Below are positions 41,205 through 49,515 of a DNA stretch of 64,000 bases, piece after piece; the first letter of the stretch is position 1; each line of letters begins with the position of its first letter. Location: the NCBI GenBank assembly GCA_936914845.1, contig CAKZGE010000005.1, positions 248,001 to 312,000 on the forward strand. Direction: 5' to 3'. The notes under the pieces are model-generated. The model saw only the letters and a program-made list of their open reading frames with translations, did not search any database and was not told the origin of the DNA. The DNA comes from an uncultured Chloracidobacterium sp. Its GTDB lineage: Bacteria > Acidobacteriota > Blastocatellia > Pyrinomonadales > Pyrinomonadaceae. Position numbers and translations under genes: made by a program.

Positions 41205-41843
41205 CTACCAGACTTCGGTCAGATCTAGTTCGAAATCTTTTAAGATCTCTTGGCCGGAGATTGTTTTTGGATCATCAAACACCTCGATGCTGCCGTCGGC
41301 GCGATAGACATAAACCTTCTTTTTCTTTGGGTCGATCAGCCAGCCGAGTTTTGCACCGTTCTCTATGTACTCTGCCATTTTCGTTTTAAGCTGTGTCAAC
41401 GTATCCGAAGCCGATGCTAGTTCAACGACAAAATCCGGACACAATGGGAGAAACTGTTCCAACTGAGCTTTCGTAAATTTTTTCAAACGCTTATTGCTGA
41501 CCCACGCCGCATCCGGGGCATAAGTAGCTCCGTTTGGCAAAATAAATCCCGTGTTAGAATCGGTAGTCACGCCTAGCTTATTTTTTTTGCCCCAAATGCG
41601 AAGCTGCGCGGTGATCTCGGCATTTCGTGAACCCGTTACATAGCCCGTTGGCGGCATAATGATGACCTCTCCATTTTTTGTAAGTTCGGCGTTTATTTTG
41701 TGATTTTCTTGACAGAACAGCCAAAATTCTTCAGGCGTCATTTTCGGCGGTCCGGAATCAAACTCCAAATGAACGCGCGCAGATCGAAATCGCTTCGGAA
41801 AACGAGTCGGCAAAAAAGTATCGGTGATCGCAACTGTGTTCAT
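41205..41843 (-). CDS. Uma2-family endonuclease-like protein (DUF820)
   Basis: A 212-residue protein of the Uma2 family, a PD-(D/E)XK nuclease-like fold. Motifs are KMTPEEFWLFCQENHKINAE, the conserved YAPDAAWVSNKRLKKF, and CPDFVVELASASDTLTQLKTK, where D...E...K provide the putative catalytic core, and GWLIDPKKKKVYVYRADGSI. The biological role of these proteins is poorly known; some are linked to mobile or selfish DNA. The start lies three bases after the mqnE stop, as the first cassette of the array. Confidence 0.92.
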   Translation of the reverse strand: MNTVAITDTFLPTRFPKRFRSARVHLEFDSGPPKMTPEEFWLFCQENHKINAELTKNGEVIIMPPTGYVTGSRNAEITAQLRIWGKKNKLGVTTDSNTGFILPNGATYAPDAAWVSNKRLKKFTKAQLEQFLPLCPDFVVELASASDTLTQLKTKMAEYIENGAKLGWLIDPKKKKVYVYRADGSIEVFDDPKTISGQEILKDFELDLTEVW

Positions 41844-41846
41844 AGA

Positions 41847-42953
41847 CTATACTCCTGCCCTTTCTACCTTATTATACACGGTGTCGCGTTCGACGGCTTC
41901 GAAGCCGGCCCGTTCGATCATGGTGATAAGTTCGGCTTTGGTCATTTTTGATTCGCCGCCTTCTTCGACGGAGTAAGCGTGGGTGAGTTCGCCGCCGTCG
42001 GTGATGGTGCCGTCAACGTCGTTCGCACCGAAATGCAGGGCCATTTGCGTGGTCGGCTTGCCGAGCATGACCCAATAGGCTTTGACGTGGTCAAAGTTGT
42101 CGAGCATCAGCCGCGAAACGGCGATGGTCTTGAGATTGTCAATGGCGTCGGGGCCGGGCAACGACGCGAGAGCCGTTCCGGGCGGATAAAATGCCAGCGG
42201 AATAAAGCATTGGAAACCGCCGGTCGCGTCCTGCTGTTCGCGAAGTTTTACAACATGATCGACGCGGTCTTCGATGGTTTCGATGTGGCCGTAGAGCATC
42301 GTGGCATTCGTCTTCAGCCCGGCTTTATGCACCTTTCCGGCGAGTTCGAGCCAACGGCCGCCGTCGCATTTGTGGTCGCAGATCCGCGAGCGGGTCGGTT
42401 CGGCAAATATCTCGGCACCGCCGCCGGGACACGAATCCATGCCGGCCGCTTTTAGCTGTTCGATAACGTCTTCGTCCGACATTTTGTAAAAGCGTGCAAA
42501 GAAATCTAGCTCGACCATCGTCAGAGCTTTAAGATGCAGCTGCGGAAACTCACGCTTGAGCGTCGAAAAAAGATCGGTGTAATAACTAAACGGAAGTTTG
42601 GTTGTCAGCCCGCCGACGATGTGCAGCTCGGTCGCACCTTCGGCGACGGCATTGCGGGCGATCTCGACGCCTTCTTCGATCGAATAGGTGTAAGAATCTT
42701 CCTGACGCGCACGGCGATAGAAACCACAGAATTTGCAATCCGCGACGCAGATGTTCGTGTGGTTAAAATGGCGGTTTACGTTGTAGTACGTCGTCAAACC
42801 ATGCTTGCGCCGGCGAACCGTGTCCGCCAATTTGCCAAGCGCATTAAGATCGGACGTGTTGTAAAGGGCCACGCCGTCTTCGAAAGACAACCGCTCGCCA
42901 TCCTCGACCTTAAAGGCTATATCACGTAATTTAGGGTCAAATGAAAACTGCAT
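41847..42953 (-). CDS. mqnE: Aminofutalosine synthase (radical SAM) MqnE
   Basis: A 368-residue radical-SAM enzyme of the futalosine menaquinone pathway, making aminofutalosine from 3-(1-carboxyvinyloxy)benzoate. The cluster cysteines are in NICVADCKFCGFYRRA (CX3CX2C). Further motifs are ELHIVGGLTTKLPFSYYTDL, CPGGGAEIF and MALHFGANDVDGTITDG. The paralogue MqnC has a similar core, but the overall pattern and the C-terminus ERDTVYN favour MqnE. The gene is intact to its stop; its last 24 codons (41847-41921) recur twice downstream next to inserted cassettes. Confidence 0.9.
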   Translation of the reverse strand: MQFSFDPKLRDIAFKVEDGERLSFEDGVALYNTSDLNALGKLADTVRRRKHGLTTYYNVNRHFNHTNICVADCKFCGFYRRARQEDSYTYSIEEGVEIARNAVAEGATELHIVGGLTTKLPFSYYTDLFSTLKREFPQLHLKALTMVELDFFARFYKMSDEDVIEQLKAAGMDSCPGGGAEIFAEPTRSRICDHKCDGGRWLELAGKVHKAGLKTNATMLYGHIETIEDRVDHVVKLREQQDATGGFQCFIPLAFYPPGTALASLPGPDAIDNLKTIAVSRLMLDNFDHVKAYWVMLGKPTTQMALHFGANDVDGTITDGGELTHAYSVEEGGESKMTKAELITMIERAGFEAVERDTVYNKVERAGV

Positions 42954-42984
42954 AGATATATTTTCGCATTTAGAAGGCGAAAAG

Positions 42985-43104
42985 CTAAATAATAGTGATC
43001 ACATTTGTGCTGGTTAGTTCGATTACGCTGCCGTTTTGGAATGAATCGACTATCAGCAAAAGGTTCTTGTCGAAGATTTGGAGCAGATGTCGAAACGGCG
43101 GCTT
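42985..43104 (-). pseudogene. Remnant resembling the C-terminus of a DUF5615 PIN-like protein
   Basis: One frame reads FRHLLQIFDKNLLLIVDSFQ and NGSVIELTSTNVITII to a stop, with protein-like composition. It resembles the end of small DUF5615 PIN-domain toxins by eye. Just upstream, in another frame, EFTVMEKDFVK could be the preceding DKDFV-type motif. No intact start or full domain is present. It lies between mqnE and the amidase gene, the only notable content of that 272-base gap. Confidence 0.35.
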
Positions 43105-43186
43105 ATTTCACGAAATCCTTTTCCATCACCGTAAATTCAGGGGAATATTACAGGTTTCTGAGATAAGCTGAGATATAAGAGAGAAT

Positions 43187-43214
43187 AGGAGCCGTTTTAA
43201 AGCGAACGGCTCCT
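43187..43214 (-). terminator. Hairpin after the amidase gene
   Basis: AGGAGCCGTT (43187-43196) pairs with AACGGCTCCT (43205-43214), a ten-base perfect stem twelve bases after the amidase stop. There is no long T-run, so it may be a weak or factor-aided terminator. Confidence 0.6.
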
Positions 43215-43225
43215 GAGGTGTTCGA

Positions 43226-44761
43226 CTAGCGGCGAACAAAGCGAACCGCGTCGGCGATGACATAGCCGGTGCCGTTCGTCCAACGGCTGACGCCAACCTT
43301 GGCGCCGTTTCCGCCCGCCAAGCGGTGCGTGCCTATGCTTCGCCATTGACCGCCGTTCAAACGCTGGTTAACGTTGACCGTTACGTTGCCCGAAGTGGTG
43401 ACCACAACATACGGCGTTTTATCGTTATAACCCGAATTTGCGGCGTACCAGACATAGACCTCATAGTTGCCGGTAGCCGGCAGATTGGCACTGTACCACG
43501 CGGCATCACTAGCCGAAACAGGGTTTGCATAGTGGTAGTTCGATCCATAGCGTTGTGAGCTATAGGTTGAAACGCCCCAATTTCCGCTGGCTGAAAAACC
43601 GGATGACGAGTTGTCCACGATCGTGGACCATTCGGACGATTGTGTCACTAGCTGCATATAGTATGACCAATTCCAGTGTGGGCCGGGGTCGGTGTGCGTT
43701 GCTCCCGGAACTTCGTTGTGGCCGATGATCCGCGAACGTGTCATGGGAATGCCATACTTTTGGCAAACATTGCGTGTAAGTGCTGCCGAGGCGCGATACA
43801 TCGCATCGGTGTACCACGAAGCGTTGTTTACGTAGCCTTCGTGTTCAATGCCGACGGACTGCGTATTATACGTCCAGTTTCCGGCGTGCCAAGCGACATC
43901 TTTTTCCCTGACGGTTTGCGTTATTTGGCCGTCGTTGGAACGAATTACATAATGGGCGCTGACATTGGCCGAAGCATTTTTGAACCAGCTGATCGCTCCG
44001 GCATAGGAGCCTTGCGTGGTGTGGATGATCACATAATTGATCGGATACGTCGTTTCACGATTGGCGGTGGTGTAGTTTGATGAATGTGCCGCAGACCACA
44101 ACGCCGGGCCGTAGTCGGTTGAGGCAACAGCGCCGTTGTCTGTCCCGAATTCAGGAACTGATTCAAAACGTCCGCGACGCGGTTCGATCTGTTCGGCGTA
44201 AACCGTGATCGTTTCGCCGCCCGGACTTGTTCCGGTAAAGCCATTGTTCAGCAGTTCGTAAACGTGGTCGGCATAAAAGCGGGCCAATATTTCGTCCGTC
44301 GAGCCGCTATAGCGGGCCACGGCCGGAAACCAGCCGCTAACATCCGAACGGTCAACGCCTTCGGACTTCGCCAAATATGCCAATACTGCCGCACCGCCGA
44401 AAATGTTTTTATCATTTTCGGTGCGCAATTCTTTCTCGGAATAGCCGGTCAATTCGGCGGCTAGCCGGAGCGTTTGGTTAACGTCGTTATCCGTCAGATG
44501 CATAATGCCGAACCCATTATCAGAGCTGGGTTCGCCGTTGTGCCCGTCAAAACGGGTTTCTGAGAATGCGACCGCCCGCAAAATATCAACTGGGACCTCA
44601 AATTTTGCCGCGGCTTCAATGAACGCCCGGTCAAGGTTCGGACGGCCGATATCGCTACGGCCCTCTTCACGCGATTGAGCGCCTGCAATACCAAGCATCA
44701 GCAGCGAAACGGTCAAAGCCGCGCCGAACTGCAAAGACATACGTCGAACAAAAAGAAACAT
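43226..44761 (-). CDS. N-acetylmuramoyl-L-alanine amidase with lysozyme-like N-terminus and golvesin-like C-terminus
   Basis: A 511-residue exported wall enzyme with a signal peptide. Residues ~45-140 look like a lytic-transglycosylase/lysozyme-like domain (VDILRAVAFSETRFDGHNGE, NGFGIMHLTDNDVNQT). Residues ~225-370 are an Amidase_2 domain, with zinc ligands in NYVIIHTTQG, KDVAWHAGNW, GIEHEGYV and GHNEVPGATHTDPG. The last ~130 residues resemble the golvesin/xanthan lyase C-terminal domain (AAWYSANLPATGNYEVYVWY, and the end ADAVRFVRR). The amidase cuts the amide between MurNAc and the peptide stem. The N-terminal part might add a second wall activity or only bind. The gene is divergent from the DUF72 gene. 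Confidence 0.88.
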   Translation of the reverse strand: MFLFVRRMSLQFGAALTVSLLMLGIAGAQSREEGRSDIGRPNLDRAFIEAAAKFEVPVDILRAVAFSETRFDGHNGEPSSDNGFGIMHLTDNDVNQTLRLAAELTGYSEKELRTENDKNIFGGAAVLAYLAKSEGVDRSDVSGWFPAVARYSGSTDEILARFYADHVYELLNNGFTGTSPGGETITVYAEQIEPRRGRFESVPEFGTDNGAVASTDYGPALWSAAHSSNYTTANRETTYPINYVIIHTTQGSYAGAISWFKNASANVSAHYVIRSNDGQITQTVREKDVAWHAGNWTYNTQSVGIEHEGYVNNASWYTDAMYRASAALTRNVCQKYGIPMTRSRIIGHNEVPGATHTDPGPHWNWSYYMQLVTQSSEWSTIVDNSSSGFSASGNWGVSTYSSQRYGSNYHYANPVSASDAAWYSANLPATGNYEVYVWYAANSGYNDKTPYVVVTTSGNVTVNVNQRLNGGQWRSIGTHRLAGGNGAKVGVSRWTNGTGYVIADAVRFVRR

Positions 44762-44939
44762 ACCTTCCCTCCTGAAATAAACAAATTGTAGTTTTTTGTT
44801 AGAAAAAAAAGCTTGGGGTTGAAATAGTGTATTTGCAAAGTTGCTTTTTGTCGAGCAAAATCTTTTTTAACATTTTTCGATCATCATAACCTGCGGCAAT
44901 ATGCGGTAATATTTTGTTGCAGATAAAAGGAAAAGAAGC

Positions 44940-45833
44940 ATGAAATTCGGACAAGTACCTAATCCGGAAGAGCTCGATCTTTCGATACCGGCGGATAATA
45001 AAGAGACCAAAAAGATGCTTGGCGGCAAACCGGCGAAGACATTTAAGGTTCATGTCGGGTGTGCAAAATGGAACAAAACCGACCTGAAGGGCTTTTACCC
45101 GAAAGGCGTTAAAGACGAACTAGCCTATTATTCGACACAATTCAACGCTATCGAACTAAATGCCACATTCTATCGGCTGTTTCCGGCATCGACATTTGAA
45201 AAATGGTATGAAACGGTGCCGGCAAACTTCAGATTCTTTCCGAAATTCGAACAATCTATTTCGCATTTCAAGCGGCTAAAGGAAACCGAAGAGGCGATCG
45301 ACAACAACGTGTCGCGATTTTCATTACTGCGGGAAAAACTCGGCATGCCCTTTCTGCAGCTGCACAACAATTTCGGCCCGAAAGATGTCGATCGTGTCGA
45401 AAAATTTGTCGCAGACTGGAAATATGATATTCCGGTCGCGGTCGAATTTCGCCATACCGATTGGTTCAATGATCCGGCCGTTTCTGCGCACTTGTACGAA
45501 TTGTTGGAAAAAAATAATGTGACAAATGTGCTGGTCGATACTGCCGGCCGCCGCGATCTTTTGCATATGCGTCTGACTACGGCGCGGGCTTTTGTGCGTT
45601 ATGTCGGGGCAAATCATCCTTCTGACTACACCCGTCTCGAAGCGTGGGTCGATCGGATCGCCGAATGGAAGGAGCAGGGCTTGGAGGAACTTAACTTCTT
45701 TGTTCACCAAAATGTCGAGAAAGAATCTCCGCTGCTTTCGGCACATTTTATTTCGCTTCTTAACAAAAAGCTCGGCATCGATCTGCAAGTTCCCAAGACC
45801 TTGCCCGGCCCATCGGGCGACTCTATTTTCTGA
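44940..45833 (+). CDS. DUF72 domain-containing protein
   Basis: A 297-residue TIM-barrel-like protein of the DUF72 (YecE) family. Recognisable parts are KVHVGCAKWNKTDLKGFYPK, STQFNAIELNATFYRLFPAS, RFFPKFEQSISHFKRL and VAVEFRHTDWFNDP. No reaction is established for this family. A purine-rich ribosome binding site (AAAGGAAAAG) precedes the start. An intrinsic terminator follows at 45878. Confidence 0.92.
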   Translation: MKFGQVPNPEELDLSIPADNKETKKMLGGKPAKTFKVHVGCAKWNKTDLKGFYPKGVKDELAYYSTQFNAIELNATFYRLFPASTFEKWYETVPANFRFFPKFEQSISHFKRLKETEEAIDNNVSRFSLLREKLGMPFLQLHNNFGPKDVDRVEKFVADWKYDIPVAVEFRHTDWFNDPAVSAHLYELLEKNNVTNVLVDTAGRRDLLHMRLTTARAFVRYVGANHPSDYTRLEAWVDRIAEWKEQGLEELNFFVHQNVEKESPLLSAHFISLLNKKLGIDLQVPKTLPGPSGDSIF

Positions 45834-45877
45834 TCTCCGCTTGTGGCCTGTCTGAGGCTGGCTAAAAAATATTAAAG

Positions 45878-45910
45878 GATCCGTAAGAAGAAATTTTTAC
45901 GGGTCTTTTT
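45878..45910 (+). terminator. Intrinsic terminator after the DUF72 gene
   Basis: GATCCGTAA (45878-45886) pairs with TTACGGGTC (45897-45905) including one G-T pair, followed by TTTTT. It separates the DUF72 gene from the NO-response promoter six bases further on. Confidence 0.8.
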
Positions 45911-45915
45911 GATTT

Positions 45916-45956
45916 ATGATTTAAATCATTTTTTTCCTTTTCAGGTCAGCTATACT
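45916..45956 (+). promoter_or_regulatory. Fnr/Dnr-type operator and class II promoter of the NO-response operon
   Basis: ATGATTTAAATCAT (45916-45929) is a perfect palindrome containing TGAT-N4-ATCA, the core of Fnr/Dnr sites. TATACT (45951-45956) is a good -10 box. With a start at about 45963 the palindrome is centred near -41, the class II activator position, and no -35 box is present. The Crp/Fnr-type regulator at the far end of the cluster is the likely binder. Confidence 0.75.
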
Positions 45957-46037
45957 ACCCGTATCAAAAACAACACGTCCACGCACTTTGTGAGACCGGT
46001 TTAACCCTCTTATTGTTCGAAATGGAAGGAGAGATCA

Positions 46038-46373
46038 ATGACTCAACAAAAATTTATCAAAGCGGTTTCGTTAAAATCCACAGCAGACGCAACGGACGCT
46101 GAAAAAGTTAGTGAGGTATGTGATCTCCCACACTGCCGTATGGTTGAAGTTATACTGAACGATCACCATACTCTTTCAAAACATAAAGCAAATGAACCGA
46201 TCTCCGTTCTATGTTTGGCGGGAAGCGGGTATTTTACAGCCGGACCGGACCTGGCGGACCGACAGAGGCTTGAGAAAGGAACGCTGATCACTTTGGATGC
46301 CGGTGTAGAGCACGAAGTGACGGCCGACGACCGCTTACAATTATTGGTCACGAAATTTAAGCAGTACTCATAA
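46038..46373 (+). CDS. Small cupin-domain protein
   Basis: A 111-residue single-domain cupin. The barrel strands include SKHKANEPISVLCLAGSGYF and LEKGTLITLDAGVEHEVTAD, where histidines provide metal-binding positions. It follows AAGGAGAG and lies nineteen bases before norB, first in the NO-response operon. The small cupins near nitric-oxide reductases are of unknown role, and metal binding or redox sensing are possible. Confidence 0.8.
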   Translation: MTQQKFIKAVSLKSTADATDAEKVSEVCDLPHCRMVEVILNDHHTLSKHKANEPISVLCLAGSGYFTAGPDLADRQRLEKGTLITLDAGVEHEVTADDRLQLLVTKFKQYS

Positions 46374-46392
46374 ATAATTTTGGAGAACCTCG

Positions 46393-48630
46393 ATGAAAAA
46401 ACTTTGGATAATATTTATCGCAGTAGTGCTGGTATCCTTTACCGCTCTCGGCCTTATCGGTTCTGAGATCTTTAGACAAGCGCCGCCGATACCGGATCGG
46501 GTCGTGACGACCGATGGGGCAACATTGATCCCCGAAGATGCGATCCTTGACGGTCAAAACGTTTGGCAGGCGATGGGCGGCATGCAGGTCGGATCTGTCT
46601 GGGGCCACGGTAGTTATGTCGCACCGGATTGGACGGCGGACTACCTTCATCGTGAAGCCGTCTTTATTTTGAATGAATGGTCAAACGCCGAATTTTCCGT
46701 CAATTACGACCAAGCATCCAGCGAACAGCAGGCAATGCTGCGGCAACGCTTGCAGAACATGATGCGAAAGAATAATTATGATCCGGCAACGGGAACGCTT
46801 ACCGTTGAACCGGTTCGCTGGCGGGCATTTGAATCGAATCTAAAACACTATTCTGAAATTTTTGCGAAAGGGAACAGTGATTACGCTATTCAGGCGAATG
46901 CTCAGTCTGATCCGGTCAAACTAAGGCATCTCAATTCATTTTTCTTTTGGACAGCGTGGGCATCTGTCGCCAACCGCCCGAATGACACGATCTCTTACAC
47001 ATCCAATTTCCCGTCAGAACCGCTGGTCGGTAATTTTCCGACGAACAGTTCGATCATTTGGACGGGCGTCAGTGTGATCTTGCTGATAGCGGGCATCGGA
47101 GCAATGGTGTGGTTCTATGCCGGATGGCGCAAAGAAGAGCATTCGCACAATACGCCGGATGTTGATCCGCTGATCGGCGAAACGGTCACACCATCACAAA
47201 AGGCGACAGTCAAGTATTTTCTGGTCGTATCTCTGCTGTTTTTGCTGCAGATCGTGATGGGGATAATAACGGCACATTACGGTGTCGAAGGCGGCGGACT
47301 TTACGGCATACCGTTATCAGATTATTTGCCTTACGTTGTAACAAGAACCTGGCACACGCAGCTTGGCATTTTTTGGATCGCGACCGCTTGGCTGGCGGCC
47401 GGGTTGTATATTGCCCCGTATATCTGCGGCTACGAGCCAAAATATCAGAGGCTTGGCGTCAATGCTTTGTTTGGCGCGTTGCTGGTCGTAGTTCTTGGTT
47501 CGATGATCGGGCAATGGGCAAGCGTAATGCATATTCTGCCCGGCGATCTCTGGTTTTGGATCGGGCACCAAGGTTATGAATATGTCGATCTCGGCCGGGT
47601 TTGGCAATTGGCTCTGTTTATCGGCTTGCTGTTATGGCTATTCCTGATCGCACGTTCGGCGGTACCCGCCTTGAAACACGGCGGAAGCAGCCGTCCGCTG
47701 GTCATACTTTATCTGATCACGACTGCCGGTATCGCATTCTTTTATTCGCCCGGATTGTTTTGGGGAATGCGTTCGCACCTTACGGTTGTTGAATATTGGC
47801 GATGGTGGGTCGTTCATCTATGGGTCGAAGGATTTTTTGAGGTCTTTGCGACCGTCGTTATCGCGTTTCTGTTTGCTCGATTAAGGGTTATCGAGGCTAA
47901 AACGGCGGCATATGCGGCATTGCTTTCCGGTTCGATCTATCTGAGCGGCGGCATTATCGGCACTCTGCATCACCTTTATTTTTCCGGAACGCCTACGATC
48001 GCCCTTGCCTTCGGAGCGGTGTTTAGTGCTCTCGAAATTGTCCCGCTTGTATTTGTAGGCTACGAAGCGTTGGATAACATCCGCCATTCAAAAGCAAGGC
48101 CTTGGCTGGCTCAATATAAATGGATCGTCTATTTCTTCGTTGCGGTCGCATTCTGGAATCTGGTGGGCGCCGGCGTTTTCGGGTTTATGATCAATCCGCC
48201 GATCGCACTTTACTATATGCAAGGCCTGAACACGACGGCGGTTCATGCACACGGAGCTTTGTATGGAGTTTATGGCACGCTTGGCCTGGCATTGATGCTG
48301 TTTTGTCTCAGAGCAATGCAGCCGGAAAGGAAATGGAACGAGAAAGTCTTGGCGTTCGCATTTTGGGCGATCAACATCGGCATGATGCTCGAGATCTTGT
48401 TGAGCCTTTTGCCGATCGGGTTGCTTCAGACCTATCAATCTGTGACCTACGGATATTGGGCGGCGCGAAGCTCCGAATTTATGCAAACCGACCTAATGCA
48501 ATTTCTAAGATGGATGAGGCTGTTTGGCGACACGATATTCGCGATCGGAGCCGTTGTATTTGTATGGTTCGCTCTAAAGCTGATGCTTACACGCGATCCG
48601 AATAAGAGCGGCTCGGCAGATCTGCTGTGA
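46393..48630 (+). CDS. norB: Quinol-dependent nitric-oxide reductase
   Basis: A 745-residue single-subunit qNOR (NorZ type) that reduces two NO to N2O with quinol as donor in the inner membrane. The N-terminal extension has the periplasmic signature DGQNVWQAMGGMQVGSVWGHG and LHREAVFILNEW, then about 14 membrane segments. Haem-copper-oxidase-type histidines lie in RTWHTQLGIFWIATAW, VEYWRWWVVHLWVEGFFEVF and GTLHHLYFSG, with further conserved GALYGVYGTLGLALMLF. A fused N-terminal domain instead of a separate cytochrome c subunit supports the quinol type. This form is used for NO detoxification or denitrification. Confidence 0.95.
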   Translation: MKKLWIIFIAVVLVSFTALGLIGSEIFRQAPPIPDRVVTTDGATLIPEDAILDGQNVWQAMGGMQVGSVWGHGSYVAPDWTADYLHREAVFILNEWSNAEFSVNYDQASSEQQAMLRQRLQNMMRKNNYDPATGTLTVEPVRWRAFESNLKHYSEIFAKGNSDYAIQANAQSDPVKLRHLNSFFFWTAWASVANRPNDTISYTSNFPSEPLVGNFPTNSSIIWTGVSVILLIAGIGAMVWFYAGWRKEEHSHNTPDVDPLIGETVTPSQKATVKYFLVVSLLFLLQIVMGIITAHYGVEGGGLYGIPLSDYLPYVVTRTWHTQLGIFWIATAWLAAGLYIAPYICGYEPKYQRLGVNALFGALLVVVLGSMIGQWASVMHILPGDLWFWIGHQGYEYVDLGRVWQLALFIGLLLWLFLIARSAVPALKHGGSSRPLVILYLITTAGIAFFYSPGLFWGMRSHLTVVEYWRWWVVHLWVEGFFEVFATVVIAFLFARLRVIEAKTAAYAALLSGSIYLSGGIIGTLHHLYFSGTPTIALAFGAVFSALEIVPLVFVGYEALDNIRHSKARPWLAQYKWIVYFFVAVAFWNLVGAGVFGFMINPPIALYYMQGLNTTAVHAHGALYGVYGTLGLALMLFCLRAMQPERKWNEKVLAFAFWAINIGMMLEILLSLLPIGLLQTYQSVTYGYWAARSSEFMQTDLMQFLRWMRLFGDTIFAIGAVVFVWFALKLMLTRDPNKSGSADLL

Positions 48631-48668
48631 GCGGAGATCGATAGTGTTGTTCAATTAAAACAAAGACC

Positions 48669-49121
48669 ATGGCCGTTAGATTACTAAAGATCGCGATCCC
48701 ATTTATTTGGTTTGGAATGGTCGGGGCAATATCCTTTATGGAAGCTCCGCTCAAATTCCAAGCACCGGGCGTAACATTGCCGCTCGGGTTGGGTATCGGC
48801 CGCATCGTATTTCAGATGCTGAACAAGATCGAAATGGTGATGGCTGTAATTTTGGCGGCTGCGTTCTTGATCGATCGCCGGGGACGCGGCCTGCCTTTCT
48901 ATCTATTTTTGCTGACAGCCGGAATTCTGGCGGTTCAGACATTTTGGCTTTTGCCCGAGCTTGATGCCCGGGCAGAACTGGTCATCGCCGGTGAAACGCC
49001 GCCCGGCTCAAATGAACACGTCGTATATATCGTCATTGAAGCGATCAAGTTGTTGGCGCTTTTAGCGATCGGCATTTTCACCACCAGAGCAGTATTGAAA
49101 GAGGTCGGCCATGAAACCTGA
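48669..49121 (+). CDS. Four-helix membrane protein (DUF4149-like) in the NO cluster
   Basis: A 150-residue membrane protein with four predicted helices (LLKIAIPFIWFGMVGAISF, KIEMVMAVILAAAFLI, LPFYLFLLTAGILAV and AIKLLALLAIGIFTTRAV). The pattern with GTxxF-like turns and a polar loop LPELDARAEL is like DUF4149/TMEM205-type proteins, by eye only. It lies between norB and a truncated haemoglobin whose start overlaps its end by eleven bases, so it is likely part of NO handling. Function unknown. Confidence 0.75.
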   Translation: MAVRLLKIAIPFIWFGMVGAISFMEAPLKFQAPGVTLPLGLGIGRIVFQMLNKIEMVMAVILAAAFLIDRRGRGLPFYLFLLTAGILAVQTFWLLPELDARAELVIAGETPPGSNEHVVYIVIEAIKLLALLAIGIFTTRAVLKEVGHET

Positions 49122-49515
49122 TGTGCAAAGCAGAGAAGATATTGACGTGCTAATGAACGAATTCTATTCGCGGGCGTTGAAAGATGATCTGATCGGCTAT
49201 ATTTTTACGGATGTTGCTCATCTTGATCTCGATCATCATTTGCCGGTCATTGGCGATTTCTGGGAAACGGTCCTGTTTAAAACCGGAGATTACGCGCGGC
49301 ACGGCCGCAACCCGATGCAGGTCCATTTGGCTTTGAATATGAAAGAACATCTGAAGCCGGAACATTTTGAACGGTGGCTGGAGCTATTCTATGCCGTGAT
49401 AGATGAGAATTTCGAAGGCGTCAATACTGCGATCCTCAAGCAAAAGGCCGCCTTTATGGCAGAGCGTTTATCAAGTGTTTGCGGCGGAGCCCCGACGCTC
49501 GGCATTAGCCGCTGA
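49111..49515 (+). CDS. Group III truncated haemoglobin
   Basis: A 134-residue globin of the short 2-on-2 class. The region DFWETVLFKTGDYARHGRNPM and the helix VHLALNMKEHLKPEHFERWL fit group III members (the proximal histidine candidate is in the latter stretch or in ARHGRN). Group III globins are associated with NO and low-oxygen responses. Its start overlaps the preceding membrane gene, and its 3' end overlaps that of the regulator by eleven bases in convergent orientation. Confidence 0.88.
   Translation: MKPDVQSREDIDVLMNEFYSRALKDDLIGYIFTDVAHLDLDHHLPVIGDFWETVLFKTGDYARHGRNPMQVHLALNMKEHLKPEHFERWLELFYAVIDENFEGVNTAILKQKAAFMAERLSSVCGGAPTLGISR

Noticed and set aside
41847..42953. MqnC (dehypoxanthine futalosine cyclase) for the radical-SAM gene.
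   Set aside because: The two families share the core, but the C-terminal ERDTVYN and central motifs fit MqnE better. Not fully excluded.
46393..48630. Cytochrome c oxidase or cytochrome-c-dependent NO reductase for the norB product.
   Set aside because: The fused N-terminal domain with GGMQVGSVWGHG and the single-gene arrangement fit quinol NO reductase, and there is no norC.
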